From Prochlorococcus sp. AG-347-M23 (GTDB lineage Bacteria > Cyanobacteriota > Cyanobacteriia > PCC-6307 > Cyanobiaceae), in the NCBI GenBank assembly GCA_003278855.1, contig QCCU01000010.1:1-53754 (forward strand): a stretch of DNA of 53,754 nucleotides. Direction: 5' to 3'. The notes beneath the pieces were generated by a model. It had not been told where the DNA came from. It searched no databases and saw only the letters and a list, made by a program, of their open reading frames with translations. A program made the translations under genes and the position numbers. This document shows positions 18,917 through 27,778 of the stretch, in pieces. Numbering within the stretch: position 1 is the stretch's first letter; every line of letters begins with the position of its first letter.

Positions 18917-20131
18917 ATGCCCATAAATCAGGCTTTCATTCTTGCAGGTGGCCTAGGAACTAGGCTCGGCTCTATTTCTCAAAGTTGTCCGAAACCTATG
19001 CAAGAAATAAATGGGATACCTTTTTTGGAATACTTGCTTTGGAATTTAAAAAGATCCGGGATAAGTAAATTTATAATTTCAGTAGGTTACTTAAAAGAAA
19101 AAATAATTTCATATTTCAAAGATGGCTCTAAATTTGGGATGGATATTAATTATGTAATCGAAGAAAAACCTGCAGGTACGGCTGGAGCTCTTTTATTATC
19201 AAAAAATTTGCTAGAGGAAAAATTCTTCTTTATAAATGGAGATACTATTTTTGATATAAATTATCATGATCTTGGACACATTTTAATATCAAATAATTGC
19301 ATTGGGGTAATGGCTTTAAAACCTCAAAATAACTCTGAGAGATATGGTTTGGTAAAGCTTAAAAATAATGATGTGATTTCATTTGAAGAAAAAAAAAGTA
19401 ATCAAAGTGGTTTTACTAATGGCGGAGTTTTAGCTTTCAGAAAACAAGTTTTATCTTATATAAAAAAGATACCAAGTTCTTTAGAAGAGGACATCCTTCC
19501 AAAGTTAATCAAAAATAAAACTTTAAAGGCTGAAAAATATAATGGTTTTTTCATAGATATTGGAACCCCTCAAAGTCTTTCTATAGCAAATAAAAAAGTG
19601 CCAAAATGGAAACTAAAAGGAGCACTATTTCTTGATAGAGATGGGGTAATAAATGAAGATTATGGTTATGTTTGCTCTAAGGAAAGGTTCAAGTTTGTAA
19701 AAGGAGCACAAAAAGTAATAAAAAGAGCAAATAATCTTGGTCTGCTTGTAATAATTATTACTAATCAGTCTGGAATTGGTAGAGGATTATACTCGGAGAA
19801 AGATTTTATAGATTTTATGGATTGGATTAATTTCGTTTTGAAATCATCAGGTGCACATTTTGATGCTTTTTATTATTGCCCTCACCATCCAGTTTATGGA
19901 AAAGGTATTTATAAAAAAAATTGTCAATGTAGAAAACCAGCTCCTGGTTTATTAAAAAAAGCTTTGTTAGATTGGAATATTAATAGAAAGAAATCAATTT
20001 TAATTGGAGATAAAGAAACAGATATTCTTGCTGCTAATCAAGTAGATATTCCAGGTTTTAAATTTAATTCTAAACAAGAAAGTTTGCACGATTTCGTAAA
20101 CAAAATACAAATAGAGGATTTCATGATTTAA
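18917..20131 (+). CDS. Fused D-glycero-alpha-D-manno-heptose-1-phosphate guanylyltransferase (HddC) and heptose bisphosphate phosphatase (GmhB)
   Basis: A 404-residue two-domain enzyme. Residues 1-230 are a nucleotidyltransferase: AGGLGTRLGS (10-19), KPM at 26-28, and the metal Asp109 in FINGDT. Residues 235-400 are a HAD phosphatase: FLDRDGVINEDYGYV with nucleophile Asp240 and Asp242, a zinc site of Cys321, His323 and Cys336/Cys338 (CPHH and CQCRKP), and GDKETD near 364. It would dephosphorylate heptose 1,7-bisphosphate and then couple heptose 1-phosphate to GMP. The start is ATG 18917, 4 bases after the previous stop; a frame start at 18878 lies inside that gene. The fusion puts consecutive steps in one chain. 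Confidence 0.85.
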   Translation: MPINQAFILAGGLGTRLGSISQSCPKPMQEINGIPFLEYLLWNLKRSGISKFIISVGYLKEKIISYFKDGSKFGMDINYVIEEKPAGTAGALLLSKNLLEEKFFFINGDTIFDINYHDLGHILISNNCIGVMALKPQNNSERYGLVKLKNNDVISFEEKKSNQSGFTNGGVLAFRKQVLSYIKKIPSSLEEDILPKLIKNKTLKAEKYNGFFIDIGTPQSLSIANKKVPKWKLKGALFLDRDGVINEDYGYVCSKERFKFVKGAQKVIKRANNLGLLVIIITNQSGIGRGLYSEKDFIDFMDWINFVLKSSGAHFDAFYYCPHHPVYGKGIYKKNCQCRKPAPGLLKKALLDWNINRKKSILIGDKETDILAANQVDIPGFKFNSKQESLHDFVNKIQIEDFMI

Positions 20132-20153
20132 TTAATTATATTTGATTAAAATA

Positions 20154-21191
20154 ATGACTAACAATCATAAAAATAATTCTGTAAATATTGCTCTAATTAC
20201 AGGCATTACAGGCATGGTGGGATCGCACCTTGCTGATTATCTTCTCAAAAATACTAATTGGTATATTTACGGTATGTGTAGGTGGAGAAGTTCGTTTGAA
20301 AATATTGAGCATCTGTTAAATCAAATTGAAAAAAAAGAGAGAATTCAATTGTTATATGGAGATCTAAACGATTATGTCTCATTACAAAATGTAATAGAAA
20401 TAAGTAATCCAGACTATGTTTTTCACTTGGCGGCACAAAGTTATCCTAAGACTAGCTTCGAATCTCCTTTAGATACTCTAAATACAAATATCATTGGTAC
20501 TAATAATCTTTTAGAAGTTATAAGAAAAAGTAAAAATCCAATGGCAATGGTTCACGTTTGTGCTTCTTCAGAAGTTTTCGGAAGAGTTTCTAGAGAAAAT
20601 TTGCCTATTAAGGAAGATGTAACTTTTCATCCAGCATCTCCTTATGCTATTTCAAAAGTAGGAACTGATCTCATAGGAAGATTTTATGGAGAAGCTTATC
20701 GTATGAATGTAATGACCACGAGAATGTTTACACATACTGGCCCAAGAAGAGGAGATGTTTTTGCAGAATCTAGTTTTGCTAAACAAATTGCGATGATTGA
20801 GTCTGGCCTATTGGAACCAATTGTTAAAACTGGCAATCTTAATTCACTAAGAACATTTGCAGATGTTAGGGATGCTGTAGAAGCGTATTATATGTTATTA
20901 ACTATCAATCCTATTCCTGGATCATATTTCAATATAGGTGGAACATACACTTGTACAATTGGTGAAATGTTGGAAAAACTCATTTCATTTTCAAATGTCA
21001 AAAATATAAAAATTGAGACAGAAGCTGAAAGATTAAGGCCAATTGATGCTGATTTACAAGTACCTGATACCACAAAGTTTAAATTACATACTGGATGGGA
21101 ACCAAAAATAAAATTTGAAAAAACAATGTATGATCTATTAGAGTATTGGAGAAAAAAAATAAAATCCGGAAAATTATTTTTATCTAGATAG
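20154..21191 (+). CDS. GDP-mannose/GDP-heptose 4,6-dehydratase family protein
   Basis: A 345-residue extended SDR of the GDP-mannose 4,6-dehydratase family. The NAD(P) site is TGITGMVGSH (16-25). The active site has Ser138-Ser139-Glu140 (CASSEVFG) and Tyr164-x3-Lys168 (SPYAISKVG). Family residues THTGPRRGD and the C-terminal GWEPKIKFEKTM are present. By context (hddA, hddC-gmhB, gmhA) the best substrate guess is GDP-D-glycero-D-manno-heptose, as for the DmhA/WcbK group. GDP-mannose is the alternative, since manC lies in the same island and the second gmd is broken. ATG 20154 is chosen over TTG 20142. Confidence 0.8.
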   Translation: MTNNHKNNSVNIALITGITGMVGSHLADYLLKNTNWYIYGMCRWRSSFENIEHLLNQIEKKERIQLLYGDLNDYVSLQNVIEISNPDYVFHLAAQSYPKTSFESPLDTLNTNIIGTNNLLEVIRKSKNPMAMVHVCASSEVFGRVSRENLPIKEDVTFHPASPYAISKVGTDLIGRFYGEAYRMNVMTTRMFTHTGPRRGDVFAESSFAKQIAMIESGLLEPIVKTGNLNSLRTFADVRDAVEAYYMLLTINPIPGSYFNIGGTYTCTIGEMLEKLISFSNVKNIKIETEAERLRPIDADLQVPDTTKFKLHTGWEPKIKFEKTMYDLLEYWRKKIKSGKLFLSR

Positions 21192-21194
21192 TTA

Positions 21195-22166
21195 ATGTTG
21201 ATAATAAGAACTCCATTTAGGATATCTTTATTTGGCGGAGGAACAGATATTCCTAAATTTTTTTGTGATCATGGAGGTGAAGTCTTGGGTTTCGCAATCA
21301 ATAAATATTGCTATGTAACGATAAGAGATCTCCCACCATTTTATGGTCATAAATTTCGTCTTTCCTATTCAATAATAGAACAATGTAAATCTTTAAGTGA
21401 AATTAAGCACCCCTTACTAAATGTTGCTTTAAAGGACTTTAAAACTAATAATTTGGAAATTCATTATGACGCTGATTTACCTGGAAATAGTGGAATAGGT
21501 TCAAGTTCTTCTTTCGCTGTAGGTTTAGCAAATGGATTGTTTACAAAAAATAAAAAATATTTGTCTAAAGAAGAATTATCAAAAAAAGCTATTTATTGGG
21601 AAAGGTATTTACTTCAAGAAAAAGGAGGATATCAAGATCAAATATTTGCAAGTTATGGAGGTTTTAGGAATATTATTTTTAATAAAGATTCATCTTTTAA
21701 TGTAAATCAATTTGAGATAAATGAAAATATCAAAGAGCAATTTATGAAAAGTTTGTTATTGTGCTATGTTCCAGTAAAAAGATTAAGCTCACGTTACTCT
21801 GTAGAAAATCATTTAACTAAAAAATCTATTTATAAAACTTTATTATCAATCAAAGAAAATGTTAACTTAGCAAAAAAATTATTTAAATCAGGAGATATAG
21901 AATCGATAGGCGAATTGCTAAATGATACTTGGAATTTAAAAAAGTCATTACCTGAAGTGACAAATGAAATCTTAGATAATACTCATAAAAAAGCTTTGCA
22001 AAGTGGAGCTATTGGAGGAAAATTACTTGGAGCAGGAAGTGGAGGATTTATGTTGTTTATTTGCGAGGAAGGCGCTACTGAATATTTACAAAGGGCTTTG
22101 AGACCCTTAGTATCAGTTAAGATTGGAATCGACCATGAAGGTACAAATGTTATTTATAATGATTGA
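21195..22166 (+). CDS. hddA: D-glycero-alpha-D-manno-heptose 7-phosphate kinase (GHMP kinase, HddA)
   Basis: A 323-residue GHMP-family kinase that phosphorylates heptose 7-phosphate at C1 in the GDP-heptose route. The N-terminus RTPFRISLFGGGTDIP and the glycine/serine-rich ATP loop LPGNSGIGSSSS (95-106) are diagnostic. The C-terminal motif 3, GGKLLGAGSGGFMLF, is also present. It starts 4 bases after the preceding dehydratase gene, so the operon arrangement is clear. Confidence 0.9.
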   Translation: MLIIRTPFRISLFGGGTDIPKFFCDHGGEVLGFAINKYCYVTIRDLPPFYGHKFRLSYSIIEQCKSLSEIKHPLLNVALKDFKTNNLEIHYDADLPGNSGIGSSSSFAVGLANGLFTKNKKYLSKEELSKKAIYWERYLLQEKGGYQDQIFASYGGFRNIIFNKDSSFNVNQFEINENIKEQFMKSLLLCYVPVKRLSSRYSVENHLTKKSIYKTLLSIKENVNLAKKLFKSGDIESIGELLNDTWNLKKSLPEVTNEILDNTHKKALQSGAIGGKLLGAGSGGFMLFICEEGATEYLQRALRPLVSVKIGIDHEGTNVIYND

Positions 22167-22219
22167 TATTTATAAAAATGTGTTTAGTTTAAATATTAAT
22201 TAGTAGAAGAGAAATTTTG

Positions 22220-23182
22220 ATGCTTAAATATTTATTTAAATTAAATAATGATTATTGTTTGTATATCCTATTTGGGGGTCTAGGTAATCAGTTGTTCCAG
22301 TATAATCACAGTAAATATTTGGAAGAAAAATTTAAAACAAAATTTTATTATTTAGACATATCAAAAATTTACAAGGTTGATAAGTTATACGGATCAAATG
22401 TTTATCATGGAGTTAATTTGAGTGAGTTATTTGAATTTGAAATAAATTACTTAAATACTGAAACTATGATAAGAAAACCTTTTAATTTGTTTATAGTTTC
22501 ATTTGCATTAAGAATATTTTTATATATTTACAATAAATTTGGAATAAAATTGTCGGGGAGTCTTTTCTACGATTCTGATGTGAATTATGAATTATTGGAA
22601 GAAAAAATAAAAAGTGAAAAACTACTAATCTTTCATGGATATTGGCAGCAATCTTTTTCTGAATATCCTGCTAAAAATTATTTTAAATACTTTAAATTTG
22701 TAAAATCATTAAAAATTCCAAATCAGTTAAAAAAGTATTATGAATCAGATAATATAGCTTTGCATGTTAGGAGAGGAGATTTTACAAAAACAAAGAAAGG
22801 TAAAAAAATACTTGGTAGCATATCATTTGAATATTATTTTAATGCTATAAAGTTGTTAAGGGAAAAAGTTGGTAATTTGCAGGTAATTATTTTTACAGAT
22901 GATAGGGAATGGGTTAAAGAAAATCTTAGAGATAGGATTCCGAACTGCATCTTATTTAATAAAAAATTTAGTAACTATAAAAATGACTTTTATTTTATGA
23001 CTAAAAGTAGTCATATAGTACTTTCGAATAGTACCTTTTCGTGGTGGGCGGCTTTGTTATTAAGAGTAAATAATCCAAATTCTATAATAATTCTTCCTAA
23101 GTTTTTTAATAATAAATTAATTGAAGATTACAGAATTCCATTTGAAGAAAATATATATATTGTTAATAACAAAACTAATTAA
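22220..23182 (+). CDS. Alpha-1,2-fucosyltransferase-like glycosyltransferase (GT11)
   Basis: A 320-residue GT11 protein. GGLGNQLFQY (19-28) and the nucleotide-binding HVRRGDF (182-188) are the family landmarks, followed by IIFTDDREWV and SNSTFSWWAA (269-278). The family normally uses GDP-L-fucose. In this operon a GDP-6-deoxyheptose donor is also possible. ATG 22220 is used; a TTG lies directly before it. It is separated from hddA by about 50 bp. Confidence 0.85.
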   Translation: MLKYLFKLNNDYCLYILFGGLGNQLFQYNHSKYLEEKFKTKFYYLDISKIYKVDKLYGSNVYHGVNLSELFEFEINYLNTETMIRKPFNLFIVSFALRIFLYIYNKFGIKLSGSLFYDSDVNYELLEEKIKSEKLLIFHGYWQQSFSEYPAKNYFKYFKFVKSLKIPNQLKKYYESDNIALHVRRGDFTKTKKGKKILGSISFEYYFNAIKLLREKVGNLQVIIFTDDREWVKENLRDRIPNCILFNKKFSNYKNDFYFMTKSSHIVLSNSTFSWWAALLLRVNNPNSIIILPKFFNNKLIEDYRIPFEENIYIVNNKTN

Positions 23183-23305
23183 TTAAAATTAGATTTTAAA
23201 AAATATTTTAATTATGATTCAATTTATATAAAATATAAAACAAAATTTTCTTGCTTCACAAGAGTCTCGCTACAATTATCATAATAAAGTAATGATTAAG
23301 ATTTA

Positions 23306-23887
23306 ATGAGAGATTCAATTATAAAAAATTCATTGTCAGAGTCATTTAATGGTTTACAGAATTTAATTTCTGATCAAAAGGCAATAGAAAACATAGCCAA
23401 GGCTGCAGAATTAATTTCCAATACTTTAAAAGATAAAGGAACTATTTTTTCCTGTGGCAATGGTGGTTCAATGTGCGATGCTATGCATTTTGCAGAAGAA
23501 TTATCAGGCAGGTATAGAGAAGATAGAAAACCATTATCTGCAATTTCAATTTCAGATGTATCCTCAATAACATGTATAGCTAATGATTTTGGATTTGAAA
23601 ATATTTTTTCAAGATTTCTTGAAGCAAATGCAAAAGATCATGATTTATTAATTGCTATTAGCACTAGTGGAAATAGTAAGAACATTATAAATGCCTGCAA
23701 ATATTGTATACAAAATGATATCAAATTAATAACTCTTACAGGCAAAAGAGACTCATTTATTTCTAAGCTATCTGATGTTGATATATGTACACCAAGTGGT
23801 AAATTCTCTGATAGGGTTCAAGAATTGCATGGAATTGTCATACACATTATGGTTGAACTAGTTGAAGAAGCTATTTTTGTGAAATAG
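23306..23887 (+). CDS. gmhA: Sedoheptulose-7-phosphate isomerase (phosphoheptose isomerase)
   Basis: A 193-residue SIS-domain isomerase that converts sedoheptulose 7-phosphate to D-glycero-D-manno-heptose 7-phosphate, the entry step shared by ADP- and GDP-heptose synthesis. FSCGNGGSMCDAMHFAEELSG (48-68) holds the phosphate-binding Ser and the catalytic Glu65 region. AISTSGNSKNI and the C-terminal QELHGIVIHIMVE, carrying the catalytic His, are present. It ends the GDP-heptose operon and converges on the lasso-type ABC transporter gene, 8 bases away. Confidence 0.93.
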   Translation: MRDSIIKNSLSESFNGLQNLISDQKAIENIAKAAELISNTLKDKGTIFSCGNGGSMCDAMHFAEELSGRYREDRKPLSAISISDVSSITCIANDFGFENIFSRFLEANAKDHDLLIAISTSGNSKNIINACKYCIQNDIKLITLTGKRDSFISKLSDVDICTPSGKFSDRVQELHGIVIHIMVELVEEAIFVK

Positions 23888-23895
23888 CCTTAAAT

Positions 23896-25521
23896 TTAAT
23901 TTAAATTTATAATACTTTTAGCGATTTTTTCGAACCTCATATCATGAGAAGCGACAAGAATTATCTTATCTTCTGATCTTTCAAGTAATTCATTTATTAC
24001 TAATTTTGATGATTCATCATCTAAGTGAGCAGTAGGTTCATCATATATTTCAATATTTTTATTTTTTAAAAAAGCTCGTATTAACCCTAACTTTTTTAAT
24101 TCACCCCCAGAAAATCTATTTATAGTAAGTTTTAACTCTTCTTTAAAATTGTTATTTGATATTCGACTATTTAACCCTAACTTTTTAAAATATCTTTTTA
24201 TTTCTTTAATGCTTTTATTATTACCTACTAATAGATTCTCTTCCAAGCTGGCTTCGAACAAAATAGAGTCTTGTGGCGAATATGAAATCAATTTATTAAT
24301 TAATTCGGAGTTTCTAATATTTGTTTTTGAATAATTTTCTCCTTGATAAATTGTCCAATTATTATTTTCAGTAAAGCCTGCGAAGGAATTAAGTAATGTT
24401 GTTTTCCCTATACCACTTGTACCTGTAATAAGTGTTATTGAGCCTTTATCAAGTTCTAATTTTGTTAAGCTGCAATAAGGATTTTCCCATGAAATTTTTT
24501 TAATTTGCTGAAATTTTTTATGATTTAATTTGCGCTTCTTCTCTAAAAAAAATCTGTTTTTTAATTTTTTATTAATATAGTAAATGCTAAGATATCCAGG
24601 AAAATTAATATTAAAAAACTTATAGGACTGTACTAATAAGCTTAATGAGTTAGCTGCTTTATAGCTAAATAGTAAAATAGTAATTAATTCTTTTATTGTT
24701 AAATTTGCTTTCGTTGCATTAAGCCAAATTGTAAAAACTAAAATTAAAAAAATATCTCTAAGTCCAATAAAAATTGATCTTTCTTTTACAATTTTGGTTA
24801 TTAATTTTTGATATTTGATATTGTTTTCTTGGAATTTTTTAAGTATCCAATTTTCTCCAGCTGACGACCTTAACTCCTTAAATCCATATAAGCTATCTCC
24901 TATGATTTTTTGAGATTTATTACTTAATTCTGTATACTTTAAACCTAATTGCCATGCACCGTATTTATTTAGAAATGTTGCCAAAGCAGTCGCTACGAAG
25001 GCAATAAGAATAGGTAATAAACTGCTTTTACCAAATATAATTAAAGTTAATGAATAAATTATAAAGGTTATAAGATATTGAACTATTTTTATAAATTGAT
25101 CCAATGATTGCGTACTTCTGTTAATCTCAGTATTGAATATATTCAGCAATTCGCCTCTACCAATTTTATTTAGGTTATTAAATTTTGTATAAAGTATTTT
25201 TGATAAAAAATCCTCTCTAAGGAAATTTGTAAATTCTAATCTTAATTTTTCACTGTTAACTTTAATGATTATTTTAATAAACTCCCTAATTGATATTATT
25301 GCCAATAAGGTGATTAGAAGTTTGTTTGATGACAAACTTTCTGGGATTATATATTGACTGCCAGTATTCAATATATAATTAATTATTAAACTAAAACTAC
25401 TTAATTCTAGGAAAATGGAAACTATTGAAAATGTAGCTATTAGAAATATTGTCTTTTTACCAGCTTCTTTTATTAATCTGTTAAAAATTAAAAAATTTTT
25501 CCAAAATATTTTTTTTTTCAT
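23896..25521 (-). CDS. ABC exporter of the lasso-type RiPP cluster (permease-ATPase fusion)
   Basis: A 541-residue half-transporter. About six membrane segments occupy residues 20-310, and the ATPase domain occupies 345-541. Walker A is GTSGIGKT (367-374), the signature is FSGGE (470-474), Walker B is EIYDEP (491-496) and the H-loop is SHD (525-527). No N-terminal C39 peptidase domain is present, which fits exporters of lasso peptides, where the leader is removed by a separate B protein. It is the last gene of a minus-strand run with the cyclase-like gene 14 bp upstream. It would export and give immunity to the mature peptide. A lipid or saccharide exporter is the alternative. Confidence 0.8.
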   Translation of the reverse strand: MKKKIFWKNFLIFNRLIKEAGKKTIFLIATFSIVSIFLELSSFSLIINYILNTGSQYIIPESLSSNKLLITLLAIISIREFIKIIIKVNSEKLRLEFTNFLREDFLSKILYTKFNNLNKIGRGELLNIFNTEINRSTQSLDQFIKIVQYLITFIIYSLTLIIFGKSSLLPILIAFVATALATFLNKYGAWQLGLKYTELSNKSQKIIGDSLYGFKELRSSAGENWILKKFQENNIKYQKLITKIVKERSIFIGLRDIFLILVFTIWLNATKANLTIKELITILLFSYKAANSLSLLVQSYKFFNINFPGYLSIYYINKKLKNRFFLEKKRKLNHKKFQQIKKISWENPYCSLTKLELDKGSITLITGTSGIGKTTLLNSFAGFTENNNWTIYQGENYSKTNIRNSELINKLISYSPQDSILFEASLEENLLVGNNKSIKEIKRYFKKLGLNSRISNNNFKEELKLTINRFSGGELKKLGLIRAFLKNKNIEIYDEPTAHLDDESSKLVINELLERSEDKIILVASHDMRFEKIAKSIINLN

Positions 25522-25535
25522 TTTCAGATTTCTTC

Positions 25536-27047
25536 TTAATCAAGATGCCATAACCAATTATTGATTTTTTCTAATCTACTTAAAGAATATATGTTTAATG
25601 AGATATTTTTATAATCTATTTTTTGATTTGCTATGGATTTAATTTTATCCCTATTAAACCATCTAATTAAAATTGGATGTAAATCTGATAAGATTTTTAA
25701 TTTTGATGAAAGAATATTTTGTTTTTTTGCAATTGATCTTATTTCTCTTAGTCTGCTTAAATCCATATCTTTTGAAGTTTTTATTTTAAGTTTATGAGGT
25801 AAATAATCTCCAAATGCATTTCTTGCCAATTTTCGTTTGCTTTTATAAGAATCCGAGAAAATTTCCATATCTTGGGAAAGTACATAATCAATTAAATTTT
25901 TATTTAAATATGGAAAGTATTTTTTAATACCAAATGTATTTGCTAATCTTTCCTCAATTTCAGCTCTTATTGAAGTAAAGTCAATCAGTAAAGATTCAGA
26001 CATTATTCTCCTTTGTGTAATAAAAGAGTCTGAGTTATAAGGATATTGAATAAATGCAAATTTACCTAATTCTTTAAGCCCTATATTTGTTAAAGATAAA
26101 AATAAGATATTATTATTCAAATCAAAACCACTTTGTGATTTTACTCTTTCTTTTACTTGATATCTAAAAAGTTTATTAATTATACTTTTTAGAACTATTT
26201 TTGGTATGAACTTTAAGTCATTATAGTACTTTAATAATTTGATTATTTTAAATTCATTAACAAGCTCTATTGGGACATTCCCTCCATGATGACTTATGCA
26301 TTGATCACCACCCCAACCACTAAATAACATTTTGCATCCATTTTTTTTTATAGTCTTCATCATCTCTATATCAACTTCATAAAAAGGAGGGAATCCAAAT
26401 AAAAATAATTCCTGGGCAGATAAATTTTTGTTATTTTTAATTATTTTGTGCTCTAAACAATTGTTTTCTTGTAATTTAAAAAATTTTCTATATTCTTTAA
26501 TATCTTCTCCCTCAACTATCATATTTTCACTCCATGTATATAATTTTTCTCTGTTTATTATCCTTTCATTTATTAAAATACCTAAAATAGAATTTGAGTC
26601 TATTCCTCCCGAATGTTCCACACATATTTTACTTTCATTATTCTTTTGGATTTTTGCTTTTAAATATTTTTTAAATTCATTTCTAACATTTTGAAAAACT
26701 TTATAATGCGACTCCTCCTTCTTGTAGTTAGTAAAAAGAGGGTATTTTTTGGACTTAAAAATTCCTGTATTGTCAGTCTCTAAAATACTGTTGTTTGATA
26801 TTCTTTGAATTTGTCTATAAGGAGAAACATTAATTTCAAATGCATTAAACAAGTATTTTGAGATATATTCATTATTTACATCTTTGATTTTTACATCATC
26901 TATTAATTCAAATGCTTCCTCCCAACTTCTAACAATATATTTTTTAGATTCATCTTTATGAACTTGAAATAGTTGATTTTTATGAAATGGCCCTGTTTTG
27001 TAAATCCCTTTACCTAGTGGAAAAGATTCTTTTTTAGGAAGTTTCAT
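25536..27047 (-). CDS. Asparagine synthetase-like protein, putative lasso macrocyclase (C protein)
   Basis: A 503-residue AsnB-type protein. The ATP-pyrophosphatase motif SGGIDSNS is at 146-153, and SGWGGDQCISHHGG and the C-terminal FPYLNKNLIDYVLS region support the fold. The N-terminal part is short and lacks the catalytic Cys2 of true glutamine-dependent asparagine synthetases. That fits lasso cyclases (McjC group), which adenylate an Asp/Glu side chain and close a macrolactam. Direct neighbours are a B2-type protease and an exporter, the canonical B-C-D order. A nitrogen-transfer role in polysaccharide synthesis is the alternative but fits the neighbours less well. Confidence 0.8.
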   Translation of the reverse strand: MKLPKKESFPLGKGIYKTGPFHKNQLFQVHKDESKKYIVRSWEEAFELIDDVKIKDVNNEYISKYLFNAFEINVSPYRQIQRISNNSILETDNTGIFKSKKYPLFTNYKKEESHYKVFQNVRNEFKKYLKAKIQKNNESKICVEHSGGIDSNSILGILINERIINREKLYTWSENMIVEGEDIKEYRKFFKLQENNCLEHKIIKNNKNLSAQELFLFGFPPFYEVDIEMMKTIKKNGCKMLFSGWGGDQCISHHGGNVPIELVNEFKIIKLLKYYNDLKFIPKIVLKSIINKLFRYQVKERVKSQSGFDLNNNILFLSLTNIGLKELGKFAFIQYPYNSDSFITQRRIMSESLLIDFTSIRAEIEERLANTFGIKKYFPYLNKNLIDYVLSQDMEIFSDSYKSKRKLARNAFGDYLPHKLKIKTSKDMDLSRLREIRSIAKKQNILSSKLKILSDLHPILIRWFNRDKIKSIANQKIDYKNISLNIYSLSRLEKINNWLWHLD

Positions 27048-27055
27048 TAATAGGT

Positions 27056-27499
27056 TTAAATTTTTAGAATTGTTGCAGCTTTCTTAGATACATAACTTTG
27101 AGTTACATTTATTTTGAATTCATTAGATTCAACCCACGCATGAGGCACTTTTTTACCCTTTTTGTTTTTAGTGATACTTAAAAAAGTATTAGTTTTTATC
27201 CCTAATATGCTTAAGATTACTTTAGCGGTAAGAGATCTACTCAAACAAGAACTTATACGAGAGAAAAGATCTTCTTTTTTTATAAAACACCACTTTATTA
27301 TTTTTATAAGTTGTTGTTTATAGTTTTTATTACATCTTAAATTTAAAAAATCAAAATTTCCCATTTTCAAAATTTTAATTAAAAACTTGTTAGGAGTTAT
27401 CTTAATTAAAACCCAAAATAAAGAATCAACTATAAATATTAAGACTATAAAAAATAGTTTATTGATTTGAAAAATATATTTATCTCTAATGCTCAACAT
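27056..27499 (-). CDS. Lasso peptide B2-type leader peptidase (transglutaminase-like)
   Basis: A 147-residue protein of the McjB C-terminal family. The catalytic Cys85 lies in RISSCLSRSLTAKVILSILG and the His120 in KVPHAWVE, the two hallmarks of the family. The usual third acidic residue is not obvious to me downstream of the His. The N-terminal ~40 residues are hydrophobic (KLFFIVLIFIVDSLFWVL) and could anchor it to the membrane near the exporter. It overlaps the PqqD-like gene upstream by 14 bases and is followed 8 bases later by the cyclase-like gene. Its role would be to cut the leader from the precursor bound by B1. Confidence 0.82.
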   Translation of the reverse strand: MLSIRDKYIFQINKLFFIVLIFIVDSLFWVLIKITPNKFLIKILKMGNFDFLNLRCNKNYKQQLIKIIKWCFIKKEDLFSRISSCLSRSLTAKVILSILGIKTNTFLSITKNKKGKKVPHAWVESNEFKINVTQSYVSKKAATILKI

Positions 27500-27749
27500 T
27501 TATTAATTTTTCTCTAGTTAATTTATTCAAAAAGTAATTTATTGATTTTAGACAATCAGATTCCGACACTTCGTAAATTGAAAGTAATTTTTCTTTTATT
27601 TCATCGATTGTTCTTTCTTTATGAAGAAAAAGCCAAATCTCAGAAGCTGAATCATTTAAATTAACATACTGAGAGTTGAATGAATTAAATAATGTTATCT
27701 CGTTATCAAGTTCAGCAAAAGATACTTTTTTGTTTCTTTTAAATCTCAT
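27486..27749 (-). CDS. PqqD-family RiPP recognition element (lasso B1 protein)
   Basis: An 87-residue PqqD-like winged-helix domain. It has an N-terminal beta segment (VSFAELDNEITLFN), the conserved VNLNDSASEIWLFL (29-42) and a C-terminal helical part ending FLNKLTREKLINVEH. Free-standing PqqD domains act as RiPP recognition elements that hold the precursor leader. In split-B lasso clusters this protein is B1 and works with B2, which here is the next gene with a 14-base overlap. The pairing strongly implies that a precursor peptide is encoded nearby. Confidence 0.85.
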   Translation of the reverse strand: MRFKRNKKVSFAELDNEITLFNSFNSQYVNLNDSASEIWLFLHKERTIDEIKEKLLSIYEVSESDCLKSINYFLNKLTREKLINVEH

Positions 27750-27778
27750 TTATGAAACTATATTTTTTGAACTATACA

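Noticed and set aside
23888..23930. Terminator between gmhA and the ABC transporter gene
   Set aside because: Only an A/T-only palindrome is present, with no G/C stem to support it.
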